DNA of 64,000 bases from Amycolatopsis pretoriensis (GCF_900107925.1 NZ_FNUJ01000004.1:773673-837672); one strand, 5' to 3'; shown: positions 49,615 to 58,099, counted from the first letter of the stretch. Made by a program: numbers and translations. Notes: generated from the sequence alone by a model not told the origin.

Positions 49615-50024
49615 GCCGCACCGACCCGGCGGTGACCGACCCGGTGCGCTTTGTTACCGTGTCGCCACCGCGTGGGCGTGTGGTCCGCGCAACAGACGTC
49701 TTCGCGGACGATCGGCGGGTGCTTCGCTCGGGGTGAGCTCACCCGCCCGGTCGCCTGGGAAGACGACGGGCGGACCGTGCCCCCTGACGGCCCGGCCGGA
49801 GGCTTCACCACGACCCCCTACCAGCGGATCGGGACCGCCGGTAGGGGGTCGTGTCATGTCCGCCGGTGGATGTCGCACCGCTTCCCGCTGACCGCTACGG
49901 AATTCGCAGAAAGCCCAAAACTCCTGGTACCGGCCCCGCTCGACAGCCGGTGACCACGGTAGGTTGATTTCCGGCGAGGGAGACGCCGAACCGACCGTGG
50001 ACCCCCGGGGAGGTGGGCGCGAGC
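49615..50024. other. Gene-free region between ectD and the SARP gene
   Basis: These 410 bases hold the terminator-like hairpin at 49809-49853 and the leader of the regulator gene, which has GGGGAGGTG ending about 10 bases before ATG 50025. No other gene was found. Confidence 0.6.
49809..49853. terminator. 14-bp perfect hairpin after ectD
   Basis: CACGACCCCCTACC (49809-49822) pairs perfectly with GGTAGGGGGTCGTG (49840-49853) around a 17-base loop. It probably ends the ectABCD transcript, though it lies 195 bases past the stop. Confidence 0.6.
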
Positions 50025-52799
50025 ATGGCCGAATGCCGGTTCCAGCTGCTCGGGCCCGTCCAGCTCTTCGCCGGTGACGTCGCCGTCCCGATCGGCGGTC
50101 CCGGCGTCCGCGGCCTGCTCGCCCTGCTCGCGCTCAAGCCCGGCAAGGTCGTCGGGCTCGACGAGATCATCGACGCCCTCTGGGGCCACGACCCGCCGGC
50201 CAGCGCGCGGACCATCGTCCACGGCAACGTCTCCCACCTGCGGCGGATCCTGCGTGACGTCGACGGCCCGAGCATCCTGACCGCCCCGCCGGGCTACCTG
50301 CTGGCGGTCGAGCCCGAGCGCGTCGACGTCCACCGGGCGCGCAGCCTGCTGGACCGCGCGTCCCTCGCCGGCCCGGAGACCGCCGCCGCGCTGCTGGCCG
50401 AAGCGCTCGCGCTCTGGCAGGGCCCGGCGCTGGGCGGCGTGCCGGACTCGCTGCGGGCGCCCGAGCTGGAGGACCTGCGCCTGGCCGTGCACGGCGCCCG
50501 CGTCGACGCCGACCTCGACCTCGGCCGGCACGCCGAGCTGATCGTCGAGCTGAGCCCGATCGTCCGCGCCGACCCGCTCGCCGAGCGGACCGCCGGCCAG
50601 CTCATGCGGGCGCTGTACCACGCCGGGCGGCGCGGGGACGCGCTCGAGCTGTACCGGACCGTCTCGCGCGCCACGCTGCGCACCCTGGGTGTCGAGCCCG
50701 GCGCCGAGCTGCGCTGGCTGCACGAGCGCGTCCTGAACGACACCCTCCCGGAGCTTTCACGTGAAAGCTCCCACCTGCGGGCCGAGCTTTCACGTGAAAG
50801 CTCGGGCGACGAGCGGGGGCAGCCGGTGTCGCAGCTGCCCGCAGCGGTGCCGAGCCTGGCCGGGCGCGCCGACGAGCTCGCCTGGCTCGACGGCCTGGTC
50901 ACCCGCGCCGAAGCGGGCGAGACGACGATCGCCGTCGTCACCGGGACCGCCGGGGTCGGCAAGAGCACGCTGGTCGTGTGGTGGGCGCACCGCGTCGCGC
51001 CGCGCTTCCCGGACGGCGTGCTGTTCGCGTCGCTGCGCGGCTTCGACCCGCACCACTCGCCGCTGGAGCCGGCCGAACTGCTCACGCAGTTCCTGCTCGG
51101 CCTCGGCGTCGAGACCGCGAAGATCCCCGAGCTGCTCCACGAACGCGTCGCGCTCTACCGGTCGCTGATCGCCGGGCGGCGGATGCTCGTGCTGCTGGAC
51201 GACGCCCGGGCCGCCGAGCAGGTGCGTCCGCTGCTGCCGCCGAGCGCGCGGACGATGACCGTCGTGACGAGCCGGTCGCGCCTGGACGGGCTCGCCGTGT
51301 CGAACGCGGCCAAGCAGCGCGTCCTCGGCACGCTCGCGCCCGACGACGCCGTGCGGCTCATCGAGGAGCTCGCCGGCCCGGCCGTGCTCAACCACGCGCT
51401 GGCGCGCCTGTGCGGCTACCTCCCGCTCGCCCTGCGGATCGCGGGCGCGCGGCTCTCGGCGAGCGCGCAGCGGACCGCGGAGGAGCTGGTCGACGAGCTG
51501 GGCAACGAACGCACCCGGCTGGCGGGACTGCAGGTCGAAGGCGCCGACGACGGCGTGCGCGCCGCGTTCGACGTCTCCTTCCGCGGTCTGCCGGGCGAGA
51601 TCGCCGAGACGTTCCTGCAGCTGGGCGCCGTGCCCGGGGTGATGGTCGGGCCGCACCTGATGGCCGCGGCCGCGCAGATCCCGGTCGCCGAGGCCCGGCG
51701 GCGGCTGCGCGCGCTGGCCGCGCACAACCTCATCGAGGAAACCGCCCGGGACGTCTTCGTGCCGCACGACCTCGTCTGGCTCTACCTGCGCGAGCTCGCG
51801 GAACAGGAGCTGGGCGAGAAGGAACGCGACGAGGCGCTCGGCTGGACGGTCCGCTACTACCAGGCGGTGGCCGACCGCGCGCGGCGCCGGCTGGGGCACG
51901 TGGCCGACCCGCTGGACTTCACCGGCGTGCTCGCCGAGGAGGCGATGCCGCCGCTGACCGGCTTCGGCGAGGCGCAGGAGTGGTTCGCGGCCGAGTGGCC
52001 GAACCTCCTCGCGGCCCTCGACGCCGCGTACGCGGCCGGCCGCCACGACGACGTCTGGCGGCTCGCGCTCCTGGGCCACACCTACCGCGTGGTGTGCCCG
52101 TTGCTGGACGAGTGGACGCGGATGGCCGACCTGGGGGTCGCGGCCGCGGAAGCGGCGGGCGACGTCGAGGGCCAGTGCTGGCTGCGGCTCGCGCGGTGCG
52201 AGATCGCGCTGGTGTTCGAGCTGCCGGGCCACGGGTTCGCGGACGCCGAACGGGCGTCGGAACTGTCCGCGCGGGTGTCGGACCCGAGCCTGGTCACCTC
52301 GGCCGACCTGCACCTGGGACGCGCGCTGAGCCGGCGCGGCGAGCACCAGAAGGCGATCGACCGCCTGGCGAAGGCGATCGCCGAGGCCCCGGACGTCACG
52401 CTGCGCGGCCAGGCGCTCAGCAGCTGCGCGCAGGCGGAGAAGCGGGCGGGCCGGCTGGCCGAGGCGGTCGCCCACCAGCTCGCCGGGCTGGCGATCGACC
52501 GCTCGCTCGGCGACGACGACCGGGTCGTGGTGGCGCTGGACAAGCTGGCCGACCTGAGCCTGCGCGCCGGCGACCTGGAGGCGGCGGAGCGGCACGTCTG
52601 GGAGGCGATCGACCTCGCGATCAGCCGGGAGTTCGTGGCCCGCGAGGGCGCCTTGCGGCTGACGCTGGGGCGGGTGCTGCGGGCCCGGGGCGATCTCGAC
52701 GGCGCGCGAGAGCAGCTCGCGTTGTCGGTGCGCATTTACGAACGGGTCCACCCGAAGCTCGTCGGAGAGGTGCGGAGCGAACTCGCCGAACTCCAGTGA
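50025..52799 (+). CDS. SARP-type transcriptional regulator with NB-ARC ATPase and TPRs (AfsR-like)
   Basis: This 924-residue protein has an OmpR-type winged helix (about 1-95; GLLALLALKPGKVVGLDEIIDALWG), a BTAD domain (about 96-240), an NB-ARC ATPase with Walker A GTAGVGKST (Lys at about 313) and MLVLLDDA as Walker B, then TPR-like helices (about 690-924). This is the AfsR layout; AfsR activates a small downstream gene and secondary metabolism. Two perfect 20-bp family B palindromes are inserted in frame between BTAD and ATPase, encoding ELSRESS twice (243-249 and 254-260). ATG 50025 is favoured over GTG 50013. Confidence 0.9.
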   Translation: MAECRFQLLGPVQLFAGDVAVPIGGPGVRGLLALLALKPGKVVGLDEIIDALWGHDPPASARTIVHGNVSHLRRILRDVDGPSILTAPPGYLLAVEPERVDVHRARSLLDRASLAGPETAAALLAEALALWQGPALGGVPDSLRAPELEDLRLAVHGARVDADLDLGRHAELIVELSPIVRADPLAERTAGQLMRALYHAGRRGDALELYRTVSRATLRTLGVEPGAELRWLHERVLNDTLPELSRESSHLRAELSRESSGDERGQPVSQLPAAVPSLAGRADELAWLDGLVTRAEAGETTIAVVTGTAGVGKSTLVVWWAHRVAPRFPDGVLFASLRGFDPHHSPLEPAELLTQFLLGLGVETAKIPELLHERVALYRSLIAGRRMLVLLDDARAAEQVRPLLPPSARTMTVVTSRSRLDGLAVSNAAKQRVLGTLAPDDAVRLIEELAGPAVLNHALARLCGYLPLALRIAGARLSASAQRTAEELVDELGNERTRLAGLQVEGADDGVRAAFDVSFRGLPGEIAETFLQLGAVPGVMVGPHLMAAAAQIPVAEARRRLRALAAHNLIEETARDVFVPHDLVWLYLRELAEQELGEKERDEALGWTVRYYQAVADRARRRLGHVADPLDFTGVLAEEAMPPLTGFGEAQEWFAAEWPNLLAALDAAYAAGRHDDVWRLALLGHTYRVVCPLLDEWTRMADLGVAAAEAAGDVEGQCWLRLARCEIALVFELPGHGFADAERASELSARVSDPSLVTSADLHLGRALSRRGEHQKAIDRLAKAIAEAPDVTLRGQALSSCAQAEKRAGRLAEAVAHQLAGLAIDRSLGDDDRVVVALDKLADLSLRAGDLEAAERHVWEAIDLAISREFVAREGALRLTLGRVLRARGDLDGAREQLALSVRIYERVHPKLVGEVRSELAELQ
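50751..50803. repeat. Family B palindromes inside the SARP gene
   Basis: GAGCTTTCACGTGAAAGCTC occurs at 50751-50770 and again at 50784-50803, both perfect 20-bp palindromes. The period is 33 bases (11 codons), so the frame is kept and both encode ELSRESS. They use codons rare in the surrounding gene (CTT, TCA), which marks them as inserted. The core GAGCTTTCA also occurs in the intergenic hairpins at 29827 and 40089. Confidence 0.9.
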
Positions 52800-52886
52800 G
52801 GGCTTTCCGCGACAACTCCGCGCCGGAGATCGACTTTCGTGAAGAGAGTTGCGAATGGATCACGGCCCACGGCATCCTCGTGAATC

Positions 52887-52929
52887 CTTAGTGGATTCTT
52901 AGTGCCCCCGGGCGGCGTCCGCGTAGGTT
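52887..52929 (+). promoter_or_regulatory. SARP-type heptamer promoter downstream of the SARP gene
   Basis: CTTAGTG occurs at 52887-52893 and 52898-52904, an 11-bp period as in SARP binding sites. A -10-like TAGGTT sits at 52924-52929, which puts the second heptamer over the -35 position (about 52901-52906). AfsR binds such repeats to activate the small gene directly downstream of it in Streptomyces, so this arrangement is suggestive. Confidence 0.45.
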
Positions 52930-52935
52930 CGGCAG

Positions 52936-53071
52936 TGCCGGCTGAGCCCTAGGGGAGGGGCAGGCTGAGACGCCGGTGCCGGGCCCCTGCGGGAAAACCC
53001 CGCCGGGGCCGGGAGCCGCCAGGAGCGGCTCGTGGCGGCCCGGCCGGCCGACTTGGGGGTAGGCCGGCCGG
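52936..53071 (+). ncRNA. Candidate structured RNA behind the heptamer promoter
   Basis: From the predicted start near 52936 to the hairpin at 53040-53071, there is no credible coding frame. The stretch has several strong inverted repeats: GCGGG...CCCGC around AAAA (about 52989-53002) and GCCGCC...GGCGGC (about 53015-53039). It could be a small RNA, a structured leader or an AfsS-like transcript. It matches no riboswitch class I can recognise. A 28-codon frame (GTG 52976 to TAG 53062) is an alternative, but lacks a ribosome site at correct spacing. Confidence 0.3.
53040..53071. terminator. 10-bp GC hairpin between convergent units
   Basis: CCGGCCGGCC (53040-53049) and GGCCGGCCGG (53062-53071) pair perfectly around a 12-base loop, just past the stop of the MmpS-like gene on the other strand. 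It likely terminates both directions. Confidence 0.6.
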
Positions 53072-53085
53072 TCGCCAGGCTCGCC

Positions 53086-53754
53086 TCAGCTCACGTTCGC
53101 CGTGCAGAGCGCGATCGTCGTCCCGCTGTTTTCCGCGACCTTCTTGCCGTCGACGAGAATGGCGCAGCTGATTTCGTTGGTCATGTTCGAATTGCGCGTG
53201 TCGGCGGTCAGCGTCAACAGGTACGAACCATTGTTGTAGGACGCCCCGCCCTCCCAGGCGTCGGTGCTCGCCGGCGCGTTCTCCGTGCGCTGGTCCGACA
53301 GGCTGCCGTAGCGGACGGTCGCGCCGCCGGCGGAGGTCACCTGGAACGTCACGGTGTGCTTGTCCCCGCTCGCCGCGGGCATGTGCAGCCCGGACTCGCC
53401 GCCGCTGAGGAAGGTCGAGTACAGCAGCATCCCGGCCGCCGTCAGCAGCGCGGCGATCGTGGCCACCAGCGCGGTGATCGCGAGCCCGCGGTCGCCCACG
53501 GTGCCCTTCTTGACCTGGACCAGTCCGGCGATCGCCAGCACGAGCCCGATCCCGGCCAGCGGCCACGCGACGAACTCGACGTCCGGGACGAACGTGACGA
53601 CGAGGGCGGCCACGCCCAGCAGCAGGCCGACGATGGCCAGGATGTTCCGCCCGGGTTTCGCGTTGGCCTGACGACGCTCCGTGGCCGTCACCGGTGGCGC
53701 GGGCCGTCCGTGGCGCGCGGCGGTCGGCGGCGGGTACTGCGGGTCGGTCATCAT
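53086..53754 (-). CDS. MmpS-like membrane-anchored protein
   Basis: This 222-residue protein has a disordered N-terminus, three hydrophobic segments (about 38-58, 63-82 and 92-113) of DUF4190 type, and an extracellular beta domain. HTVTFQVTSAGGATVRYG, then NGSYLLTLTADTRN and SCAILVDGKKVAENSG, resemble MmpS periplasmic domains. Cys residues near the end could form a disulfide. ATG 53754 or 53751 is the start. Without an MmpL partner nearby, its role is unknown. Confidence 0.7.
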   Translation of the reverse strand: MMTDPQYPPPTAARHGRPAPPVTATERRQANAKPGRNILAIVGLLLGVAALVVTFVPDVEFVAWPLAGIGLVLAIAGLVQVKKGTVGDRGLAITALVATIAALLTAAGMLLYSTFLSGGESGLHMPAASGDKHTVTFQVTSAGGATVRYGSLSDQRTENAPASTDAWEGGASYNNGSYLLTLTADTRNSNMTNEISCAILVDGKKVAENSGTTIALCTANVS

Positions 53755-54004
53755 GCGGGCCCCTTCGGGTGGGAGTGCGACGACGTTAACCCATAAGAGT
53801 GCCCGCGAACGAAATTGTTACATTCTGGAAAAAGTCATTGTCCCACCATTTCGCGCGAAGTACCGGTATTTCCTGACATCTCGCGCAGGGTGTGGCCAGG
53901 TGATCAATGGGGAGAATATCGGGGTTCCCACTGTTTTCGTGGCCGGACGGCCTACGACGACCGTCGGTTCCGGTGTTCAAGACGAAAGTCGCAACCTGGA
54001 CTTT

Positions 54005-54886
54005 TCAGTCGAAAAGGCTCACTTCGGGGGTGATTTCGAGGAGCTCGAAAACGGGCCGGCCGCGCCGCCCGTCGATCGTCGTCGTGCGCACGACGCGCAG
54101 CCGGGCGGTCACCGGGCGGTCGAGGTTCTCCTTGATCTGGTCGAGCAGGTCCGGCGCCACCGCGCCCTGGATCGTCCCGCCCGGCTCGCGGTCGAGGTAG
54201 AAAATTCGGCGCCGCGTGCGGACGCCGTCGAGCCGGCCGCGCACGGTCTCGTAGCCGACCGCCTCGCGCGACTCCCGGAGGCTGCCCTGCAGGATCCGCG
54301 CCTGCTCGGTGGTCATGCTGCGGGTGACCTGCTCGCCCGCCGTCGGCGTCAGCGCCATCCCGATGCCGGCGTTCTTCGCGACGGCGTTCACGATGTCGCT
54401 CACGGCGTTGCGGACCGTGTCGCGCTGCAGCAGCACGGCGTCGAGCGCGCCGTCGTCCGAGCCGTTGGCGGGCAGGAAGTCGCAGAGCTCCTTGACGGCG
54501 CGTTCGGACAGCGTCTCGATGCCGTCGACGATCAGCGCGTCTTCGGCCACCGGTTCCGGGAAGCCGAAGAAGATCGCGTTGCCCGCCTGGCCGCGCTGGA
54601 TCAGCGGCGCCTTGTCGCGGTCGGCCTGCTGGACCTGGGTGACCTCGCCGGAGGGGTTCCGGATGATGTGCCCGATCTTGGCCGTCGCGTCCTGCAGCGC
54701 GCGGCTGATGTCGGAGAAGGTGTAGGCGTCGATGGTCTGCTCGCCGATCACCGAGACGTGCAGCAGCGGCGACCGGGACGTCCGCTCGAACTTGGCGTTC
54801 GCGGCCATCGCCGAGGCGCGCGCCAGGTCGTCGAGCCACGTGCCGCCCGGGATCTCGTCGGCGATGCGCCGGAACTCGTTCCTCAC
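54005..54886 (-). CDS. Protein of unknown function paired with an NTase-like gene
   Basis: This 293-residue protein starts at GTG 54886. The first half is helical and charged, with a central AIFFGFPEPVAEDALIVDGIETLSERAVKEL. The C-terminal third reads like a small beta barrel: VRGRLDGVRTRRRIFYLD, then GAVAPDLLDQIKENLDRPVTARLRVVRTT and GRPVFELLEI. No known catalytic motif is seen. The start overlaps the stop of the next gene by 4 bases, so the two must be made together. I do not recognise the family. Confidence 0.6.
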   Translation of the reverse strand: MRNEFRRIADEIPGGTWLDDLARASAMAANAKFERTSRSPLLHVSVIGEQTIDAYTFSDISRALQDATAKIGHIIRNPSGEVTQVQQADRDKAPLIQRGQAGNAIFFGFPEPVAEDALIVDGIETLSERAVKELCDFLPANGSDDGALDAVLLQRDTVRNAVSDIVNAVAKNAGIGMALTPTAGEQVTRSMTTEQARILQGSLRESREAVGYETVRGRLDGVRTRRRIFYLDREPGGTIQGAVAPDLLDQIKENLDRPVTARLRVVRTTTIDGRRGRPVFELLEITPEVSLFD

Positions 54887-55359
54887 CAGATCATCTCCGG
54901 GTAGCCCCTGCCGCCTTCGGCCCAGACCTCGGCCCAGACGTCCTCGTCGCCGGGACGGCAGAGGAAGCCGTCCAGCATGCCCCCGACCGGTTGCACCTGA
55001 TCCAGGTACATCGCCGGCTGCCCGACGATCACGCCGCGCAGGGTGAGCAGGCCGTACAGCGCCGACCGGCCGGCGTCGTCGAGCCGCTTCAGGGCGCCCC
55101 ACTCGTCCGGGATGAGGACGACGTCGAGGCTCTGCGGCGGGTGCGCGCCGCGCGTGATGAGCTCGCCGCCGATCCAGGCCCGGCCGGACGGCATGATCCG
55201 CCGGGCCACGCCGAGGTAGCTGTTGAGGGCGCTGAAGAGGATCTCGCGCTCGTTCTGGTGCGGGGCGTCGAAGACCAGGCGTTCGTAGACGTCGGCGAGG
55301 TCGCAGGCGTGGCGGCCCGGCGGCAGAACCAGCTGGGGCGTCCAATGGGGGAGCGCCAC
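54883..55359 (-). CDS. DUF6932-like, nucleotidyltransferase-fold protein
   Basis: This 158-residue protein resembles the DUF6932 group, whose core is a nucleotidyltransferase-type fold. LPPGRHACDLADVYERLVF and then the block RAWIGGELITRGAHPPQSLDVVLIPDEW replace the usual G-S...D-x-D pattern; the first acidic position is altered (GE), so activity may be lost. ATG 55359 is the start. Its stop overlaps the partner gene, making a two-gene unit of the toxin-antitoxin or defence type by architecture. This assignment is a weak fold match. Confidence 0.5.
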   Translation of the reverse strand: MALPHWTPQLVLPPGRHACDLADVYERLVFDAPHQNEREILFSALNSYLGVARRIMPSGRAWIGGELITRGAHPPQSLDVVLIPDEWGALKRLDDAGRSALYGLLTLRGVIVGQPAMYLDQVQPVGGMLDGFLCRPGDEDVWAEVWAEGGRGYPEMIW

Positions 55360-55416
55360 GCCACCCCCTTCTCAGCCCTCGCTCACAGTGCGTAGCCGAA
55401 CTTACCAGGATGGGTG

Positions 55417-55818
55417 TCAGCCACCGCGCCCAGGCTGCTGCGGCCACTGCGGGGTGGCCTCTTCGGACTCGGGCCAGGCGGGTTCTTCCTCGGTCGGCCA
55501 GTCTTCGGCCTGCGCCCCGCGCTGCGGCGGCAGCGGCAGGTGGCCCTCGCGGTGGCCGACGGGCTCGGGCTCGTCGTCCTCGTGGACGTCGTGGGGCCGT
55601 TCGGTGCCGGGCTGCATCCACGCGGCGGGGATGAACTGGGTCTGCTCGGCGGGCTCTTCGTAGTGGTCCTCGACCACCGGGACGGGGTCGGTCTCGGGGT
55701 GCGGTTTCGGGCGCTGGGCGGTGCGCAGGACGAGCCACGAGGTGAGCGCGCCGAGGGCGAAGGCGACGATCAGCCACAGCCAGATCTGCCCGAACAGCCA
55801 CACCATCTGCTCACTCAC
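55417..55818 (-). CDS. Small membrane protein next to arfA (ArfB-like position)
   Basis: This 133-residue protein has one N-terminal helix (about 8-30; LWLIVAFALGALTSWLVLRTA) and a long acidic, Pro-rich tail. It starts at GTG 55818, 4 bases after the stop of the OmpA-like gene, so they are co-transcribed. In Mycobacterium the small membrane gene arfB occupies this position; sequence similarity is limited. Confidence 0.65.
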   Translation of the reverse strand: MSEQMVWLFGQIWLWLIVAFALGALTSWLVLRTAQRPKPHPETDPVPVVEDHYEEPAEQTQFIPAAWMQPGTERPHDVHEDDEPEPVGHREGHLPLPPQRGAQAEDWPTEEEPAWPESEEATPQWPQQPGRGG

Positions 55819-55822
55819 CCCT

Positions 55823-56560
55823 TCAAACGACGGTGATTTCGACGCGCCGGTCTTCTTCGCCGCCCGCCGGGCGTGTGTCGCCCAGCCCGCGGTAGGTCAC
55901 GCGCTTGGTCGTCAGCCCGTTGGTGGTGAGGATCCGCGTGACGGCCCTGGCGCGGTCCCGGGAGAGCTTGAGGGCGCCGCTCGCACTGCCGGTCCCGCGG
56001 GCGGCGTGCCCGGTGACGCGGTACCGGAAGGTGTCGGGCGACTTGGCGAGCGCGACGGCGACGGCCCGGGCGGCTTGTTCGCCATCGGGGGTGAGCCGGG
56101 CGCTGTCGGGTTCGAAGGTGATCGGCGCTTCGGCGAGCATGCGGTCGATCTCGGCTTGGACGCCGGCCTTGTCGGTGGGCGGCGGCGGAGCGGTGGCGCT
56201 GGTGGTGGGCGGCGCGGTGGTGGTCGGAGCCGGCGCGCTGGTGGGCGGCGGCGTGCTCGTGCTCGGGGCCACCGGGACGACGTCGCCTTGGAGCTGGGCG
56301 GCCCGCACGCCATCGACGTTCTGGACGACTTCGAGGGCCCGCAGGGCTTGGTCGGGCGGGAAGCCGCTGAGGGTGGCGTCGCGGCCGTCGAAGGTAACGG
56401 AGCCTTTTCCGAGGCCGGCTTGCGTCAGGGCAGCTTGGGCGTCGGCGGTGAGGTCACGCTGGATGTTCCCGGCTTGGGCCCAGGTGACGACCCCCGCCAG
56501 CAAGGCGGTGACCAGCACCGCGATCGGGACCACGAGGATCCAGCGACGACCACCGGACAT
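55823..56560 (-). CDS. BON-OmpA envelope protein (ArfA/OmpATb-like)
   Basis: This 245-residue protein has one signal-anchor helix (WILVVPIAVLVTALLAGVVTW), a BON domain (about 30-95), a Pro/Thr-rich linker and a C-terminal OmpA domain with ITFEPDSARLTPDGEQAA and LSRDRARAVTRILTTNGL. It resembles Mycobacterium ArfA (OmpATb), which is needed for acid adaptation. ATG 56560 replaces a longer frame beginning at 56965 without similarity. The small membrane gene follows directly. Confidence 0.83.
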   Translation of the reverse strand: MSGGRRWILVVPIAVLVTALLAGVVTWAQAGNIQRDLTADAQAALTQAGLGKGSVTFDGRDATLSGFPPDQALRALEVVQNVDGVRAAQLQGDVVPVAPSTSTPPPTSAPAPTTTAPPTTSATAPPPPTDKAGVQAEIDRMLAEAPITFEPDSARLTPDGEQAARAVAVALAKSPDTFRYRVTGHAARGTGSASGALKLSRDRARAVTRILTTNGLTTKRVTYRGLGDTRPAGGEEDRRVEITVV

Positions 56561-57025
56561 AAGGGGACTGTAAGCCGGGTGGGGCGGGTTGGCGACCCGG
56601 GGAAGGGTGGTCTTCCACAAGTTGTCCCCAGGCAAGTCGACATGTGGACAACTCGGGGCGCGGTGATCGGTTGAGCACGGTGTGTCGGGAGGGGCCGATA
56701 GAATGGACTCGGGGACGCCCCCCTGGGCGCGGCGGGGAATGTCTGTGGGGCGCCGAGATCCCCCGCAGTGGCCTCGCCAGGTCCTGAATGAGTCATTCAG
56801 GACCTCCGACGACCTGAATGACTCATTCAAGACACGCGAGGCAGCAGCCGCGAACCCGGGCATCGAGCCGAGCGGCACCGGCCAGAACGCGCGAAGGTCA
56901 TTGGGCCGAGCAACACCCGGCCAAGAACGCTGAAGGCCGCCACCGGAGCCCCCGGCAGCGACCAAGAACGTGCGAAGGCCGCCACCGACCCCCGCCGGCA
57001 GCGGCCCCGCGAACGAAAGACCCCC
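56561..57025. other. Gene-free region holding family A repeat copy 2
   Basis: These 465 bases upstream of the ArfA-like gene contain the 53-bp repeat at 56781-56833. Short frames across it translate the repeat as VLNESFRT/DLNDSFKT and are not real genes. The rest shows no convincing feature. Confidence 0.6.
56781..56833. repeat. Family A palindromic repeat, copy 2
   Basis: This 53-bp copy matches 4102-4154 at 48 positions. Its left unit (56781-56803) is an 11-1-11 palindrome centred on TGAATGAGTCATTCA, and the right unit ends TGAATGACTCATTCAAGAC. Confidence 0.85.
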
Positions 57026-57844
57026 TCAGCTGGCCTGCTGCCGAGCCTGAGCGTTGTCCGGAACCTCAAGCACATCCAACGGCAAGAGCGGCGCCAGCTG
57101 CGGCCGCTTCGGCGACAACCCATCCCCCATCGACTGCCCCCGCAGCTGCCGCCGGATCCAAGGCAGCAGATGCACCTTCGTCCACGTCAAATCCGACCGC
57201 CGCGAGTCGATCCACCGGTACGGCGCCGCCTCCAAAGGCCACGGCTCGCGCCAGTCGCCCTCGAGGGGGATCCCCAGCACCTCCGCCGACTTCATCGCGA
57301 TCCGGCGGTGGGCCTCCGGTGAGAAGTGCAGCCGGTCGTCGCTCCACGCTCGGCGGTCGTGCAGTGGCCCCATCGTCCACAGGTCCACCATGCGGGCTCC
57401 GTGGCGCTCCGCGATCGCCCACAAGTGGGTGTTGTAGATCGCCACCTTGCCGCGCAAGACCGACATCACGGACAAAACCTTCGTGTCCGGGCCGTTGAAG
57501 ATCAGCACCGGGATGCCCGCCGCGCGCAGCTTCGCCACGCCTTCCTCGAAGCGGGCGGCCACCGCGTCCACGTCCGCCCCCGGGACGATGATGTCGTTGC
57601 CGCCCGCGCAGAGCGTGACCAGGTCGGGCTTCAGCTCCAACGCGATCGGGAGCTGCTCGTCCATGATCTCGTCGAGCATCTTGCCGCGCAGGGACAGGTT
57701 CGCGTACCGGAAGTCGGGCCGCCCGGCCGCCAGGATCTCCGCGAGCCGGTCGGCCCAGCCGCGGAACGAGCCGTCCGGGAGCTCGTCGTTGAGCCCTTCG
57801 GTGAAGCTGTCCCCGATCGCCACATAGCTGTCGAATCCGTACAC
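57026..57844 (-). CDS. SGNH/GDSL-type hydrolase
   Basis: This 272-residue protein has the block I Ser13 in AIGDSFTEG, Gly in NLSLRGKML, Asn in CAGGNDI and the terminal Asp/His in DDRLHFSPEAHRRI, so the catalytic set is complete. Such enzymes cleave esters of sugars or lipids. No signal peptide is evident. GTG 57844 follows AAGGGGA; the longer frame from 57901 lacks a ribosome site. An inverted repeat lies just upstream. Confidence 0.85.
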   Translation of the reverse strand: MYGFDSYVAIGDSFTEGLNDELPDGSFRGWADRLAEILAAGRPDFRYANLSLRGKMLDEIMDEQLPIALELKPDLVTLCAGGNDIIVPGADVDAVAARFEEGVAKLRAAGIPVLIFNGPDTKVLSVMSVLRGKVAIYNTHLWAIAERHGARMVDLWTMGPLHDRRAWSDDRLHFSPEAHRRIAMKSAEVLGIPLEGDWREPWPLEAAPYRWIDSRRSDLTWTKVHLLPWIRRQLRGQSMGDGLSPKRPQLAPLLPLDVLEVPDNAQARQQAS

Positions 57845-57885
57845 GTTGGGTCCCCTTCCCGTCCTGCGACCGACTCCCCGACATG

Positions 57886-57904
57886 TAGTTGTACACCCCA
57901 ACTA
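57886..57904. promoter_or_regulatory. Inverted repeat before the SGNH gene
   Basis: TAGTTG (57886-57891) and CAACTA (57899-57904) flank TACACCC, about 42 bases upstream of GTG 57844. It could be an operator. The match is short. Confidence 0.3.
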
Positions 57905-58099
57905 ACCATCGGGACCCCCTGCCCGCGTTCAGCCTGTGGTAACAGTGTCTTATCTTGTCGGTCTTCTCCGCCTCTCTATTACGTAGTCTTCACCTTCCGC
58001 ATGCCGTGAGACAGCACACTCGGAGGCCATTACCCCGCCCGGTGTGGCGAAGATCTCCCTGCTTGGAGCCTTCGCGACGCGATCCGGCACGCTGGAGGA

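Noticed and set aside
52976..53062. 28-codon small gene
   Set aside because: The Shine-Dalgarno is about 20 bases away, and the residues are those expected from GC-rich sequence.
52936..53071. Riboswitch (TPP, cobalamin or c-di-AMP)
   Set aside because: The GGCTGAGA fragment resembles one TPP motif, but the partner ACCTGAT block is absent and no regulated gene follows.
56682..56933. 83-codon frame across the family A repeat
   Set aside because: Its translation is mostly that of the repeat (LNESFRT, LNDSFKT) and no ribosome site is present.
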